64,000 nucleotides of DNA. Origin: Salinisphaera shabanensis E1L3A. Its GTDB lineage: Bacteria > Pseudomonadota > Gammaproteobacteria > Nevskiales > Salinisphaeraceae. Position numbers and translations under genes: made by a program. The notes under the pieces were generated by a model. It saw only the letters and a list, made by a program, of their open reading frames with translations, had not been told where the DNA came from and did not search any database. How positions within the stretch are numbered: the stretch's first letter is position 1; each line of letters starts with the position of its first letter. Below, piece after piece: positions 1-9,926 of the stretch. Where the stretch lies: assembly GCF_000215955.2 (NCBI RefSeq), contig NZ_AFNV02000019.1, positions 30,187 through 94,186 on the forward strand, in the 5' to 3' direction.

Positions 1-1
1 C

Positions 2-676
2 GTGCGTCTAGCACTCGAAGATGCCGACGCAGACTATATCGATATAGCCTACGACACCGAGAACGGCCTCGATCGCGTCAACCGGGGGCTGGACTTCGAC
101 CATAACTCGGCGGCCCCGTTCGCCCCGCCCTATCTACGCGCGGGCGATATCGAAGTCTCGCACGTGGCCAACATTCTGCAGTTTCTCGGCCCGCGGCTGA
201 GGCTTGCGCCGACGGATGAGGCGCCGCAACTGTGGTGGCACGGCCTGCAGCTCACCCTCACCGATTTCGTGGCCGAAATCCACGATACCCATCATCCGCT
301 TGGCCCCGGTCTGTATTACGAGGATCAGAAACGGGAAGCCACACGACGCAGCGCCGTCTTTCTCGAACAGCGGTTGCCTAAATTTCTGAACTACTTCGAG
401 CAGGTACTGGCCCACAACCCGACCGGCGACGAGTGGCTCGTGGGCGATGCCTGCACGACAGCCGATTTGAGCTTATTCCATGTGGTACGCGGCCTGCGCT
501 ATGCCTTCCCCGCGGCGATGACGCAACACAAACACGCCATGGCGCGTATTGCAGCATTGACTGAACGCGTCGCCGCCCGACCCGGGATCGCCCGCTATCT
601 CGACTCGGCGCGGCGTATAGCGTTCAATGAGGATGGCATCTTTCGCCATTACCCCGAACTCGATGTAGCGCGTTGA
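2..676 (+). CDS. Glutathione S-transferase family protein, 5' end cut by the window
   Basis: Cytosolic GST-fold protein, expected to conjugate glutathione to electrophiles or do a related redox job. The frame is open from the first base of the window. The opening residues (RLALEDADADYIDI) look like the continuation of the thioredoxin-fold domain after its first strand, so roughly 12-20 residues, including the usual catalytic position, are missing upstream. The helical C-terminal domain is complete and carries the conserved TTADLSLFH segment near residue 150. It ends 32 bp before the methyltransferase gene and could share its transcript. The family is clear; the substrate is not. Confidence 0.85.
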   Translation: MRLALEDADADYIDIAYDTENGLDRVNRGLDFDHNSAAPFAPPYLRAGDIEVSHVANILQFLGPRLRLAPTDEAPQLWWHGLQLTLTDFVAEIHDTHHPLGPGLYYEDQKREATRRSAVFLEQRLPKFLNYFEQVLAHNPTGDEWLVGDACTTADLSLFHVVRGLRYAFPAAMTQHKHAMARIAALTERVAARPGIARYLDSARRIAFNEDGIFRHYPELDVAR

Positions 677-708
677 GGGGGGTGGCACACTGATTCGAGG
701 GAGAATCC

Positions 709-1380
709 ATGGAGCCCGAGTTCTGGCACGAACGCTGGTCACAGCAACAGACCCATTTCCATCAGCCGGATGGGCACCCGATGCTCAACAAGTGGTGGCC
801 CACGCTGGAACTCGGCACCGATGCCCACGTGCTCGTACCCTTGTGCGGCAAAACACCCGACATGCGCACACTCGCCGAGCGCGGCCATCGCGTGACCGGC
901 ATCGAACTCAGCCCGATCGCAGCCCAGGATTTTTTCATCGAACAGCATCTGGCCGTCGACAGCGACGAGATAGGTGGCTTCGATCGTTATCGCGCCGAGT
1001 GCGGTGCAGGCACCATCGAAATCCTGGTGGGTGATTTCTTCACGGCCGATACCGAAACGCTCGGCGCGTTCCAGGCTTTTTACGACCGCGCTGCCCTGAT
1101 CGCATTGCCGCAGACGATGCGCGCGCGTTACGTCGAGCATTTATGTACGTTGCTCACCAAAGACGCGCCCGGTCTGCTCATAACGCTCGACTACGATCAG
1201 AGTCAGATGAACGGGCCGCCCTTCGCCGTCGATACGGCCGAAGTCAATACGCTGTTCGAGCACCGCGGCGAGGTGGCGTCCCTCGAAAGCGGATCTCGAC
1301 TTGGCGGCCAGGACATGCTTGCCCAGCGTGGCGTCAAAAGCGCCGACGAATACGTGTTTCGTATCACTGCGACAGACTGA
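709..1380 (+). CDS. tpm: Thiopurine S-methyltransferase
   Basis: SAM-dependent methyltransferase of the TPMT family, cytoplasmic; bacterial members methylate thiopurines and detoxify selenium and tellurium oxyanions. The 223-residue length matches the family (about 218). The N-terminus FWHERWSQQQ and the SAM-binding segment VLVPLCGKTPDMRTLAERGH (about residues 43-62) followed by VTGIELS are typical. The start has an AGGGAG ribosome binding site 7 bp upstream. It follows the GST gene closely, which fits a small detoxification unit. The physiological substrate cannot be read from sequence. Confidence 0.93.
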   Translation: MEPEFWHERWSQQQTHFHQPDGHPMLNKWWPTLELGTDAHVLVPLCGKTPDMRTLAERGHRVTGIELSPIAAQDFFIEQHLAVDSDEIGGFDRYRAECGAGTIEILVGDFFTADTETLGAFQAFYDRAALIALPQTMRARYVEHLCTLLTKDAPGLLITLDYDQSQMNGPPFAVDTAEVNTLFEHRGEVASLESGSRLGGQDMLAQRGVKSADEYVFRITATD

Positions 1381-1497
1381 CAAAGGCCTGGCCCCGCAGC
1401 GCCTCCCCCATTATCCGGCGAACGCAGTGACCGTGCGTTCGTGGTCAATCGAGGCGTTCGCGGCCGAGGTTAGTCTGAAATGCCGGTCCGCGAACAG

Positions 1498-1815
1498 CTA
1501 GCGGTTGTCCGCACGATACAGTCGCCGCATCAGCCCGCGCGCAGCCAGCCATAGACCGCCGATGATCAATAGCGCGACCATGCCATACACCCAGAGCGGA
1601 AGATCACGGCCGACGGCGAGCACGTACAGATAAGGCGCGGTGTAGCACAGCGCCCAGATGAAGGTGAGCAGCGCGAGCGGCCGCTGCTTGCGGATATGGT
1701 GAAAAAGCCAACCGCTGACCAGCAGGAATGGCCCGGTGCTCACCAGATAGATCAGCACGAACAACAGCGGATCCACTTCATGGGCTTCGGCGATACCGCT
1801 GAGATAATCGATCAT
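1498..1815 (-). CDS. Small integral membrane protein, function unknown
   Basis: Predicted 105-residue membrane protein with three hydrophobic helices (about residues 17-38, 47-66 and 73-93) and a basic tail ending RRLYRADNR. I do not recognise a family. The frame stays open upstream to about 2097, but that extension is arginine-rich and unlike a membrane protein, so the ATG at 1815 is preferred although no strong Shine-Dalgarno sequence precedes it. It is convergent with tpm and divergent from the cbpA-like gene. Confidence 0.6.
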   Translation of the reverse strand: MIDYLSGIAEAHEVDPLLFVLIYLVSTGPFLLVSGWLFHHIRKQRPLALLTFIWALCYTAPYLYVLAVGRDLPLWVYGMVALLIIGGLWLAARGLMRRLYRADNR

Positions 1816-2153
1816 TGAAGACGCGGGTGATGACGATGAAAGGACGCGGCCTGCGCCATGCACGAGCGCGGCGGTTGCCCACCACGATACGGCTTTTTCA
1901 TCGGGTATGACAGACGAGCCGTGATATGCCCATACAAGCCGGTTCCGCAACACGGCTTGATTCTGTCCTGCCGTCATGACGACGATAAGACCGAACGATG
2001 CCTCGCGCACACATGTCGACAACCGCGACCGCCAGCGCATTGAAGTAGCGCCTCGCAACGGCCGATGTTTTATAGCGGTCGATTGAAGCCGAGCCACGCG
2101 CCCATATGTTCAATCCGTGGGTCATGCAGGACGAGACTCACCGGAGATAAATA
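1816..2153. other. Intergenic region upstream of the DnaJ-class gene
   Basis: Divergent spacer of 338 bp between the small membrane protein gene and the DnaJ-class gene. I see no RNA gene, repeat or clear sigma-70 promoter. The only strong signal is the GGAG Shine-Dalgarno sequence near 2141 that sets the TTG start of the next gene. Short open frames here are arginine-rich and not convincing. Confidence 0.4.
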
Positions 2154-3143
2154 TTGGAATACAAGGACTACTACAAGATTCTGGGTCTGGAGCGCAGCGC
2201 CTCGGAAGACGAGATCAAGCAGGCGTATCGACGCATGGCGCGCAAGTACCATCCGGATGTCAGCAAGGAAGCCGACGCCGACGATCGCTTTAAAGAAGCA
2301 AACGAAGCGTACGAAGTACTCAAGGATCCGGAAAAGCGCGCGGCCTACGATCGTATCGACCCGGAGCGCGCCCGTGCTCAGACCGGTTTTCGACCGCCGC
2401 CCGGCTGGGATCATGGTTTCGATTTCAGCAGTGGCGCGCACGCTGAACCGCCGCCCGGCGCCGACGGATCAACCTTCAGCGACTTTTTCGAGTCGTTGTT
2501 CGGGCGCGGCTTTGCCGGTACGCGAGCGGGCGGCAACTCACGTCGTACTCACGGTTTCGGGCCGGGCTTCGGCCAGCGCCGTGGTCAGGACCATATCGCC
2601 CGCGTGGAACTCGATCTGGAGGATGCGTTTACCGGCGGGCGCCGGCGTGTGACGTTGCGCTCGCCCGAGATCAACGAACTCGGCCAGACCGTCGAGCGTT
2701 CGCGCGCGCTCAACGTCACCATTCCGAAAGGCGTTCGTGAAGGCCAGCAGCTGCGCTTGTCCGGCCAGGCCAAATCGGGCAATACAGCGGATGTGCCGGG
2801 TGATCTGCTACTCGAAATCGGCTTCAAGCCGCATCCGTTATATACCCTCGATGGCGCCGATCTGATTCTGGAGCTGCCGGTCGCTCCCTGGGAGGCCGCG
2901 CTTGGCGCGACCGTAAAAGCGCCGACGCCGGCAGGGGCCGTGGATTTGCGTATCCCGCCGAATTCGCGCGATGGCAAACGCCTGCGCCTGCGTGGGCGCG
3001 GCATGCCGGGCAAGACGCCAGGCGATCTGTATGCGGTATTGCGTATCGCCCTGCCGCCGGCCAACAGCGACAAGTCGCGCGCGGTTTACGAACGCATGGC
3101 CGAGGAGCTGGATTTCAACCCGCGCGAGCGTTTGGGGGTCTGA
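2154..3143 (+). CDS. cbpA: DnaJ-class co-chaperone / curved DNA-binding protein CbpA
   Basis: Hsp40 protein that stimulates DnaK; in enterobacteria CbpA also binds curved DNA in the nucleoid. The J domain occupies residues 1-70 with the catalytic HPD in KYHPDVSKE, followed by a Gly/Phe-rich linker (about 80-140) and two beta-sandwich substrate domains (about 145-310). There is no cysteine zinc finger, which separates it from DnaJ proper. Length is 329 residues against 306 in E. coli CbpA. Translation starts at a TTG preceded by CCGGAG; the first residues MEYKDYYKILGL align with the family start. The CbpM modulator gene that often follows is absent; a convergent acyl-CoA synthetase gene lies 16 bp downstream. 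Confidence 0.9.
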   Translation: MEYKDYYKILGLERSASEDEIKQAYRRMARKYHPDVSKEADADDRFKEANEAYEVLKDPEKRAAYDRIDPERARAQTGFRPPPGWDHGFDFSSGAHAEPPPGADGSTFSDFFESLFGRGFAGTRAGGNSRRTHGFGPGFGQRRGQDHIARVELDLEDAFTGGRRRVTLRSPEINELGQTVERSRALNVTIPKGVREGQQLRLSGQAKSGNTADVPGDLLLEIGFKPHPLYTLDGADLILELPVAPWEAALGATVKAPTPAGAVDLRIPPNSRDGKRLRLRGRGMPGKTPGDLYAVLRIALPPANSDKSRAVYERMAEELDFNPRERLGV

Positions 3144-3159
3144 TTCGAACGCGTCGTCG

Positions 3160-4860
3160 TCAGGCCTCGATGCCCGCTGCCGACGCCAGCCCCAGCTCAC
3201 TGATCATCTGTTCGCGCATCCGGTATTTCTGCACCTTGCCGGTGACGGTCAATGGGAAGCCCTCGACGAAGCGGATATAACGGGGAATCTTGTAGTGGGC
3301 GATCTCACCGTCGCAGAACGCGCGCAGGGCCGCTTCATCGAGTGTTTCGCCCGCGGCCAACTGGACCCAGGCGCATAGTTCTTCGCCGTAACGCGCGTCC
3401 GGCACACCCACGACCTGCACATCGGCCACCGCGGGATGGCGATAGAGATATTCCTCGATTTCGCGCGGATAGATATTCTCGCCGCCTCGAATCACCATAT
3501 CCTTGAGCCGGCCGACAATCCGGCAATAACCCGCCTCGTCCATCACGGCCAGATCGCCGGTATGCATCCAGCGCGCGCTATCGATGGCCTCGGCGCTGCG
3601 TTCGGCATCGTCCCAGTAGCCGAGCATCACGCTATAGCCGCGGGTACAGTATTCGCCCGGCTCGCCGCGCGGCACCACCCGCCCGTCGATATCCACGATC
3701 TTGATTTCCAGGTGCGGCAGGACGCGTCCGACGGTGGCCACCCGTGCCTGCATTTCGTCGTCCATCTCGGTCTGACAACTCACCGGCGAGGTCTCGGTCA
3801 TGCCATAGCAGATGATCACATCCTGCATATGCATTTCGTCGATCACTCGCTGCATCACCGCTTGCGGGCACGGTGAGCCGGCCATGATGCCGGTGCGAAG
3901 GCTGGACAGGTCGTAGTCGGCGAAATCGGGAACGCCCATTTCGGCTATGAACATGGTGGGTACGCCATAAAGCGCCGTACAACGCTCGGCCGCGGCTGCC
4001 TCGAGGGTGGCCGTCGGCTCAAACGAAGGCGCTGGATAGACTACCGCCGCGCCGTGGGTGAGCGCGCCGAGATTGCCCATCACCATGCCAAAGCAGTGAT
4101 ACAACGGGACCGGCACGGCAATACGGTCGTCGGCGGTCAATCCCATGCCCTCGCCGACAAACAGGCCGTTGTTGAGAATATTATGGTGCGACAGTGTCGC
4201 GCCTTTCGGGCGTCCCGTAGTGCCGCTGGTGAACTGTATATTGATCGGGTCGTCGGCCTGTAGCAGACCGGCCAGTTCTTCGACTCGAGCCGCGTCTGCC
4301 GGACCAGCACGAGCCGGCAAGTCATCGAAATTGAGCATACCGGGCGTGCGTTCATCGCCCAGACGGATGATCATCTCGAGATCCGGCAAGGCCTTGCAGG
4401 CCAGCTCGCCGGGCGCGCAATCGGCCAGCTCCGGCGCGAGCGACTCGAGTATCTCGATGTAGTCACTGCTGGAATGACGCGGCATGACCACCAGCGCCCG
4501 ACAGCCCACCTTTTTCAAGGCATAGTCGACCTCGGCGCGCCGATAGGCCGGATTGATATTCACGAGTATGAGCCCGGCCTTGGCACTGGCGTATTGCGTG
4601 ATCAGCCATTCGGCGCAGTTGTGCGACCAGATGCCGATCCGCTCGCCGGGTTCGAGCCCGAGCGCGACAAACGCGGCCGCATAGCGATCCACTTGTTGCC
4701 TGAGTTCGGCATAGGTCAAGCGAATCGACTGGTGGCGGCTGACCACCGCCAGTTGGTCCGGCCAGCGGGCTGCCGCGAAATCGAACGCCTGACCGATGGT
4801 TTGACCAGACAACGCTTTGGCGTGCGCACCGTGCGCATAACTGGGCTGGGCGCTGCTCAT
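3160..4860 (-). CDS. AMP-binding acyl-CoA synthetase (ACSF2/FadD-like)
   Basis: ANL-superfamily ligase that activates a carboxylic (probably medium or long-chain fatty) acid to its CoA thioester through an acyl-adenylate. It has the P-loop motif [18 protein letters not shown] (about residues 195-212), the YGMTE motif (about 335), the hinge region [16 protein letters not shown] and the C-terminal lysine region [11 protein letters not shown]. The 566-residue length and overall layout fit the ACSF2/fatty-acyl-CoA synthase group. It stands alone between convergent cbpA and the malic enzyme gene. A second, distinct ligase of the same superfamily lies at 35439-37073. Chain-length preference is unknown. 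Confidence 0.88.
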   Translation of the reverse strand: MSSAQPSYAHGAHAKALSGQTIGQAFDFAAARWPDQLAVVSRHQSIRLTYAELRQQVDRYAAAFVALGLEPGERIGIWSHNCAEWLITQYASAKAGLILVNINPAYRRAEVDYALKKVGCRALVVMPRHSSSDYIEILESLAPELADCAPGELACKALPDLEMIIRLGDERTPGMLNFDDLPARAGPADAARVEELAGLLQADDPINIQFTSGTTGRPKGATLSHHNILNNGLFVGEGMGLTADDRIAVPVPLYHCFGMVMGNLGALTHGAAVVYPAPSFEPTATLEAAAAERCTALYGVPTMFIAEMGVPDFADYDLSSLRTGIMAGSPCPQAVMQRVIDEMHMQDVIICYGMTETSPVSCQTEMDDEMQARVATVGRVLPHLEIKIVDIDGRVVPRGEPGEYCTRGYSVMLGYWDDAERSAEAIDSARWMHTGDLAVMDEAGYCRIVGRLKDMVIRGGENIYPREIEEYLYRHPAVADVQVVGVPDARYGEELCAWVQLAAGETLDEAALRAFCDGEIAHYKIPRYIRFVEGFPLTVTGKVQKYRMREQMISELGLASAAGIEA

Positions 4861-5117
4861 GTCTTCGCTCCTCGCAGCATCCGCCGACGCTGCTTTGATC
4901 GCACGCGCTGCGTGCTTGTTGTTATCGCTCGATTAAGCGACGAACTACAGACGAAGACAAGACGGCCGCCAGCGACCGTGGCGGCAACAGCCAGACGACG
5001 GCGCCAAACGCCCGTGTCGTGCCCATTGACAGCGGCGCGCTCGACGGCCCCGACTTTGGTCGAAGCCGCCGAAAAGGCGATCGAACCGCGCTTATTTGCA
5101 GGCGACTCAGCCCAGTG

Positions 5118-6812
5118 CTAGAACGCGGCGCGCCGATAGCGACGGTAGCGCGGATACCAGAAATGACGTTCGACACGCTCGGTGATCGTGTCGTCGCTGG
5201 ACTTCAGGGCAACGCCATCGGCCTGGGCCTGTTTGGCCACGGCAAACGCGATCGACTGGCTGAGTTCACGCACCTCGGAGAGCGGCGGCAACAGCGCGCC
5301 CTCGCCGGTCGTGCCCAAGGGCGAACTCTCGGCGAGCGCCTGCGAGGCCGCCATAAGCATGGCGTCGGTAACACGACCGGCACCGGTGGCAATGACCCCC
5401 AGCCCGATGCCGGGAAAGATATAGGCGTTGTTGCATTGTGCGATCGGGCGCTTCTCGTCGCCGACCGTCGCCGGATCGAACGGACTGCCGGTGGCGACCA
5501 GCGCTTCGCCATCGGTCCAGTCGAGAATCTCCTGCGGCGTCGCCTCGACTTTCCAGGTCGGGTTCGACAACGGCATGACCAGCGGATGCGCACAGTGTCG
5601 ATGCATGGTTTCGATGACCTGTTGCGAGAACAACCCGCGCTGGCCGGAGACACCGATCAATACGGTGGGCTTGGCATTATCGATCACCGTCAACAACGGA
5701 TCGGTTTCGGTGGAATCGTTCCAGCCATCCACCTTGGATTGACGCTGAGCCAAACGATTCTGGAAATCGTAGAGACCGCTCATGGCATCGGTGATCAAGC
5801 CATCGCGGTCGATCATATAGATACGGGCCCGTGCTTCGCTTTCTTCGAGCCCGGCGGCGGTCATCGCCACCACGATCTGCTCGGCAATACCGCAACCGGC
5901 CGACCCGGCCCCCACGAACGCGATGGTCTGATCGGCAATCGACTCCTTCTTGGCCTTACAGGCCGCCAGCAGCGAGCCGACGACCACGGCCGCCGTGCCC
6001 TGGATATCGTCGTTAAAACAGCACAGCTGGTCGCGATAGCGCTTGAGCAGCGGCATGGCGTTGGCCTGGGCGAAATCCTCGAACTGCAGCAATACCCCCG
6101 GCCAGCGGCGCTTGATCGCCTGTACGAACAGATCGACGAACTCGGCGTACTCGGCATCGGAAATACGCTCATGGCGCCAGCCCATATACATGGGATCGTC
6201 GAGCAGATCCTGGTTGTTGGTGCCCACGTCCAGCACCACCGGCAGCGTATAGGCCGGGCTGATGCCGCCACAGGCGGTATACAGCGACAGCTTGCCAATC
6301 GGGATGCCCATACCGCCAATGCCCTGATCGCCCAGGCCGAGAATACGCTCGCCGTCGGTGACCACGATGACCTTGACGTTGTCCTTGGTCGCGCTACGCA
6401 CGATATCGTCGATACGGTGGCGGTCCGGATAGCTCACGAAGATGCCGCGGTGATTGCGGTAGATTTCGGAGAACTTCTCGCAGGCGCGACCGACGGTCGG
6501 CGTATAGATGATGGGCATCATCTCTTCGAGATGTTCTTCGAGCAGGCGAAAGAACATGGTCTCGTTATCGTCCTGAATCCCGCGCAGGTAGATATGCTTG
6601 TCGAGATCGTTGGTACAGCTCTGATACTGACGATAGGCGCGCTCGACCTGTTCTTCGATGGTTTCGACGTTCTGCGGGAGCAACCCGATCAGGTTGAAGG
6701 CCACGCGCTCGTCTGCATCGAATGCATTGCCCTTGTTGAGCAACGGCATTTCCAGCAGCGTCGGGCCGGCGTAGGGGATATAGAGCGAACGTTTCTCGCT
6801 GTGTTTGGTCAT
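5118..6812 (-). CDS. maeA: NAD-dependent malic enzyme
   Basis: Oxidative decarboxylation of L-malate to pyruvate and CO2, cytoplasmic. The 564-residue product matches E. coli MaeA (565) nearly throughout: [19 protein letters not shown] at the start, the catalytic-region segment [38 protein letters not shown], and the nucleotide-binding [13 protein letters not shown]. The ATG at 6812 is preferred because AGGA lies 7 bp upstream and the protein then matches family length; a GTG 13 codons earlier would add an atypical extension. Adjacent genes are not functionally linked. The long antisense open frame across this gene is a composition artefact. Confidence 0.97.
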   Translation of the reverse strand: MTKHSEKRSLYIPYAGPTLLEMPLLNKGNAFDADERVAFNLIGLLPQNVETIEEQVERAYRQYQSCTNDLDKHIYLRGIQDDNETMFFRLLEEHLEEMMPIIYTPTVGRACEKFSEIYRNHRGIFVSYPDRHRIDDIVRSATKDNVKVIVVTDGERILGLGDQGIGGMGIPIGKLSLYTACGGISPAYTLPVVLDVGTNNQDLLDDPMYMGWRHERISDAEYAEFVDLFVQAIKRRWPGVLLQFEDFAQANAMPLLKRYRDQLCCFNDDIQGTAAVVVGSLLAACKAKKESIADQTIAFVGAGSAGCGIAEQIVVAMTAAGLEESEARARIYMIDRDGLITDAMSGLYDFQNRLAQRQSKVDGWNDSTETDPLLTVIDNAKPTVLIGVSGQRGLFSQQVIETMHRHCAHPLVMPLSNPTWKVEATPQEILDWTDGEALVATGSPFDPATVGDEKRPIAQCNNAYIFPGIGLGVIATGAGRVTDAMLMAASQALAESSPLGTTGEGALLPPLSEVRELSQSIAFAVAKQAQADGVALKSSDDTITERVERHFWYPRYRRYRRAAF

Positions 6813-7141
6813 CAAGCCATCCTGGAGTTTTTCGATTCGAGGTTTTCGCACCAGAGTGCGGCTGCCGTTTATCCACGATACGCGTTACGCGCTCGCGTTC
6901 GTGCCCGTCAGCCGAAATCCAATTGCCGCATATAATAAAGCGGGTTGGCCGCGGGTACATGACGACGCATTACCCTGGCGTGTTGCTTGTAGCGCGCGCC
7001 GGAGTGCAAACGGCCAGGCGTATCGGTTTTTCGTTTCGGCCACGGCCAATACAGCAACGGTGCCGGCTCACCTGTCAACGTGCCATTCGCTGTATGGCGC
7101 GCATGATATAACCGGTGCCGGAATATCAAAGAGAGCGAAAC
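6813..7141. other. Intergenic region between malic enzyme and rhodanese genes
   Basis: A 329 bp divergent spacer. TATAAT at 6931-6936 and TATAAC at 7107-7112 are candidate -10 hexamers for the rhodanese gene, but neither has a good -35 at the right distance. One isolated DnaA-box-like TTATCCACG occurs near 6869. No RNA gene or repeat is visible. Confidence 0.35.
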
Positions 7142-7534
7142 ATGCCGATCGAAACCAGCGCTCAGACGCTTGTCGCACGGGCCCAGGAACGGGTAACCAC
7201 GCTTTCACCCGCCGACGTGGCCGCTCGCCGCGGCGACGCCAATGTGCTGCTTGTCGATCTGCGCGACATACGCGAGCGCAAACGCGAGGGTTATATCCCC
7301 GGTTCAATGCACGTGCCGCGGGGCATGCTCGAGTTCTGGATCGACCCCGACAGCCCGTATCACAAGCCGGCGCTGCTCGATGCCGATTCGCTGATCCTGT
7401 ATTGCAACAAAGGCTGGCGATCGGCCCTCGCTACGGCGACGCTGCTCGATATGGGGCTCACCGAAGTCGCGCATATGGAAGGCGGCTTCACTTACTGGGC
7501 CGAGCAGAGGCGTGAAGTTGCGCATGACGACTGA
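7142..7534 (+). CDS. Rhodanese-like domain protein
   Basis: Single-domain sulfurtransferase-fold protein of 130 residues, probably cytoplasmic. The rhodanese fold begins at about residue 22 with LSPADVAARRGDANVLLVDL, and the active-site loop is YCNKGWRSALA with the persulfide-forming cysteine at about residue 86. No signal peptide or membrane segment is present. The ATG at 7142 has AGAGAGCG upstream; an in-frame GTG at 7115 is possible but would add nine residues with no support. The biological sulfur acceptor is not predictable. Confidence 0.88.
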   Translation: MPIETSAQTLVARAQERVTTLSPADVAARRGDANVLLVDLRDIRERKREGYIPGSMHVPRGMLEFWIDPDSPYHKPALLDADSLILYCNKGWRSALATATLLDMGLTEVAHMEGGFTYWAEQRREVAHDD

Positions 7535-7650
7535 TCGTATGCCGCCACCGCCAGGTACCCGAGTCGAATGAGACGAGACAACCGTCGCGTGTCTTCGCTT
7601 ACCCCGTCCAAGGCCAGACTCGGGCATAGCCCAGCCCCGACCCGCTCTCC

Positions 7651-9426
7651 ATGTCACTAGCCGCCTTGTTCACGCTGGCCGTGCTTGTCGCGGCTTTTGC
7701 GGCGCTGGCGCTGACCTCGGTCGCGGTCGATGCCGTGCTCGTGGGGGCGCTGATCGCGCTGCTGCTCACCGGCGTCATCGACGCAGAATCGGCTTTCGCG
7801 GGTTTTGCCAACCCGGGCGTGATCACTATCGCAGCCCTTTATGTGGTGGTCGCAGGCCTGCGCGACACGGGCGCAACCCAGATGCTGGCCGCACGCGTGC
7901 TCAGAAAGCCGCGTTCGATCGCCCATGCGCAGACCCAGCTGGTGGTGCCAACCGCCATACTCAGCGCATTTTTGAACAATACGCCGGTGGTGGCAGCCCT
8001 CATCCCGGCCGTCTCCGACTGGTGTCGGAAACACGGCATGTCTGCGTCTCAGCTGATGATGCCGTTAAGCTTTGCCGCGATCCTGGGCGGCACCTGCACG
8101 CTGATCGGCACCAGCACCAATCTGCTCGTTAACAGTCTGCTCGTGCAACAGGGTCTGGACGACGGCCTGGGGATGTTCGAGCTCGCCTGGATCGGCTTGC
8201 CCATCACCGTGCTGGGCACAGCGCTGATGATCGGCGCCGGGCACTGGCTGCTACCCGACCGGACACCCGCGCTCGATCGTATGGACAATCCGCGCGAATA
8301 TAGCGTCGAAATGATGGTCGCCGCCGGCGGCCCGCTCGAAGGCCAGACCATCGAAGAAGCCGGACTGCGCCAGCTCCCGGGCATGTATCTGGCCGAAATC
8401 GAACGCGACGGCCATATTCTGCCCGCCGTGTCACCGCGCGAACCGCTACAGGGGGAAGACCGGCTGGTGTTCGTGGGCATCGTGGATTCGGTCGTGCATC
8501 TGCACAAGACGCGCGGTCTGGTGCCGGCCACCGAGCAGATCTTCAAGCTCGATACACCGCGCCGGGCGCGGGTACTCATCGAAGCGGTGGTATCGCATAG
8601 CTGTCCGCTGGTCGGTCAGACCATTCGCGAAGGCGGCTTTCGCGGCTTGTACCACGCGGTTGTACTCGCCGTCGCGCGCGACGGCGCACGCATTCGACGC
8701 AAGATCGGCGATATCGTGCTCCAGCCGGGCGATACGCTACTGCTCGAGGCACGTCCATCGTTCGCCGCCCAGCAGCGGCATTCGCGCGACTTCTTTCTGG
8801 TCAGCACGATCGAGGGTTCGCATCCACCTCAGCACCAGCGTGCCTATGCCGCAATCGGGATTATCGCCTTGCTCGTGATCTCGGTTGCGGTCGGTCTGAT
8901 CGACATTCTCCACGGTGCGCTGGCGAGTGCCGTACTCATGGTACTCACCGGCTGTTGCTCGCTGGGGTCTGTGCGCAAGACTCTCGACTGGTCTTTGCTG
9001 GTCGCCATCGGTGCAGCGATCGGCATTGGCGCAGCCGTCCAGCAAACCGGGTTGGCCGAAACGATCGCCCAGGCATTCGTCGGTTTGGCCGGCAGCTCGA
9101 GCTATGCCGCGTTGACTGGCCTGTTTGTAAGCACGGTGTTGATCTCGTCGATCGTGACCAATAACGCGGCAGCCGTGATCATGTTCCCGATTGCCGTCAC
9201 ACTCGCCCACGGCGCGTCGCAATCGGCCATGCCGTATGCAATCGTGGTGGTGATCGCAGCGTCGGCGAGCTTTCTTACCCCGATCGGCTATCAAACGAAT
9301 CTCATGGTCTATGGCCCGGGCGGTTATCGATTCACCGATTTTCTACGCCTGGGCGCGCCGCTGACATTGCTCGTGGGCGTGATCACCATCGGCCTCGTGC
9401 CCTGGGTCTGGCCGCTGACCGGTTGA
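7651..9426 (+). CDS. SLC13-family permease with two TrkA-C (RCK_C) domains
   Basis: Inner-membrane carrier of the DASS/CitT-ArsB superfamily; relatives move sulfate, dicarboxylates or other anions with sodium. An N-terminal membrane block (about residues 1-200) contains the paired motif FLNNTPVVAALIP and the GTSTNLLVNS loop. Two cytosolic TrkA-C domains follow (about 216-285 and 300-375), then a second membrane block with SIVTNNAAAVIMFPIAV and TPIGYQTNLMVYGPGGY. The NTPV/TNNAA and TSTNL/TPIGYQTN pairs are the inverted-repeat signature of the fold. Length 591 is usual for the two-RCK_C subtype. The substrate is unassigned; the nearby rhodanese gene weakly hints at sulfur compounds. Confidence 0.88.
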   Translation: MSLAALFTLAVLVAAFAALALTSVAVDAVLVGALIALLLTGVIDAESAFAGFANPGVITIAALYVVVAGLRDTGATQMLAARVLRKPRSIAHAQTQLVVPTAILSAFLNNTPVVAALIPAVSDWCRKHGMSASQLMMPLSFAAILGGTCTLIGTSTNLLVNSLLVQQGLDDGLGMFELAWIGLPITVLGTALMIGAGHWLLPDRTPALDRMDNPREYSVEMMVAAGGPLEGQTIEEAGLRQLPGMYLAEIERDGHILPAVSPREPLQGEDRLVFVGIVDSVVHLHKTRGLVPATEQIFKLDTPRRARVLIEAVVSHSCPLVGQTIREGGFRGLYHAVVLAVARDGARIRRKIGDIVLQPGDTLLLEARPSFAAQQRHSRDFFLVSTIEGSHPPQHQRAYAAIGIIALLVISVAVGLIDILHGALASAVLMVLTGCCSLGSVRKTLDWSLLVAIGAAIGIGAAVQQTGLAETIAQAFVGLAGSSSYAALTGLFVSTVLISSIVTNNAAAVIMFPIAVTLAHGASQSAMPYAIVVVIAASASFLTPIGYQTNLMVYGPGGYRFTDFLRLGAPLTLLVGVITIGLVPWVWPLTG

Positions 9427-9500
9427 AGCCACCAATCGCGCCGTGGCGTCGCCCGACCGGATACCGTCCTGCTGACCCTCGACAAAGTACGCCGCCGCAT

Positions 9501-9601
9501 TGTGCACACAGGCTTTTGACAACGCTGTGGACAACCCGTTGGTACCGTCGCGAAACGCTTGCGGCACAGGGTGTGCGGGCTTATTGCGCAATTATTGATC
9601 A
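9501..9601 (+). repeat. DnaA-box-like module, copy A
   Basis: Contains a CACACAG box starting at 9505, a half-box TTGACAA near 9516-9522 and a TGTGGACAA box at 9526-9534 (reverse complement TTGTCCACA, one base off the TTATCCACA consensus). After a 47 bp GC-rich spacer comes the AT-rich element at 9582-9601, which ends in TTATTGATCA. The CACAC-to-TGTGGACAA offset of 21 bp is shared with copies C, D and E. Confidence 0.75.
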
Positions 9602-9731
9602 GCCTCGAATACCAAAGATATAGCGGCGCTGGCGACGAGTTGCGTCGCCTAAAAGCCAGTTCGTCACAAACGCTCGCGGTTCTGCTGTGGGTATTGTTCA
9701 GCGCGGTGGGCGGACACATCCCGAATGCGGT

Positions 9732-9830
9732 GTTACACACAGGAGGACGGGATAAGCCTGTGGAAAAAATGCGCACAGAGCGCGGAATCGCCCACGCGAG
9801 GCCGTGTGGATCGGTATCGATCAATTTTCA
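9732..9830 (+). repeat. DnaA-box-like module, copy B
   Basis: CACACAG at 9736, GGGATAAG at 9749-9756 and TGTGGAAAA at 9759-9767, followed about 51 bp later by the AT-rich GATCAATTTTCA ending at 9830. The first offset is 23 bp instead of 21. The bases after the main box (GCGCACAGAGCGCGGAA) resemble those of copy D, so B and D form one subtype and A and C another. Confidence 0.65.
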
Positions 9831-9926
9831 TCCAGGCGCGTTACGGCGCCCCATGAACATCACGCATTGCATGCGCTGGCTGCGATGTGCATTCATGGGC
9901 GTTCATCAAACGAACGGAAAGCCTTC

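Larger units (their letters stand above)
9427..9926. other. Gene-poor region with DnaA-box-like modules A and B
   Basis: A 500 bp spacer with no convincing gene, holding two copies of a DnaA-box-like module (listed separately) and, near 9630-9649, a short GCGACG/CGTCGC inverted repeat. Together with the 10326-10816 spacer it brackets the tautomerase-like gene. Confidence 0.7.

Noticed and set aside
6869..6877. Single TTATCCACG resembling a DnaA box
   Set aside because: An isolated site with no half-box, spacing or AT-rich partner as in the five modules; one mismatch in nine bases is expected by chance.
5019..6935. 638-codon open frame on the plus strand over the malic enzyme gene
   Set aside because: It is antisense to a confidently identified maeA, and long antisense frames are expected at this GC content; the protein has no recognisable domain.
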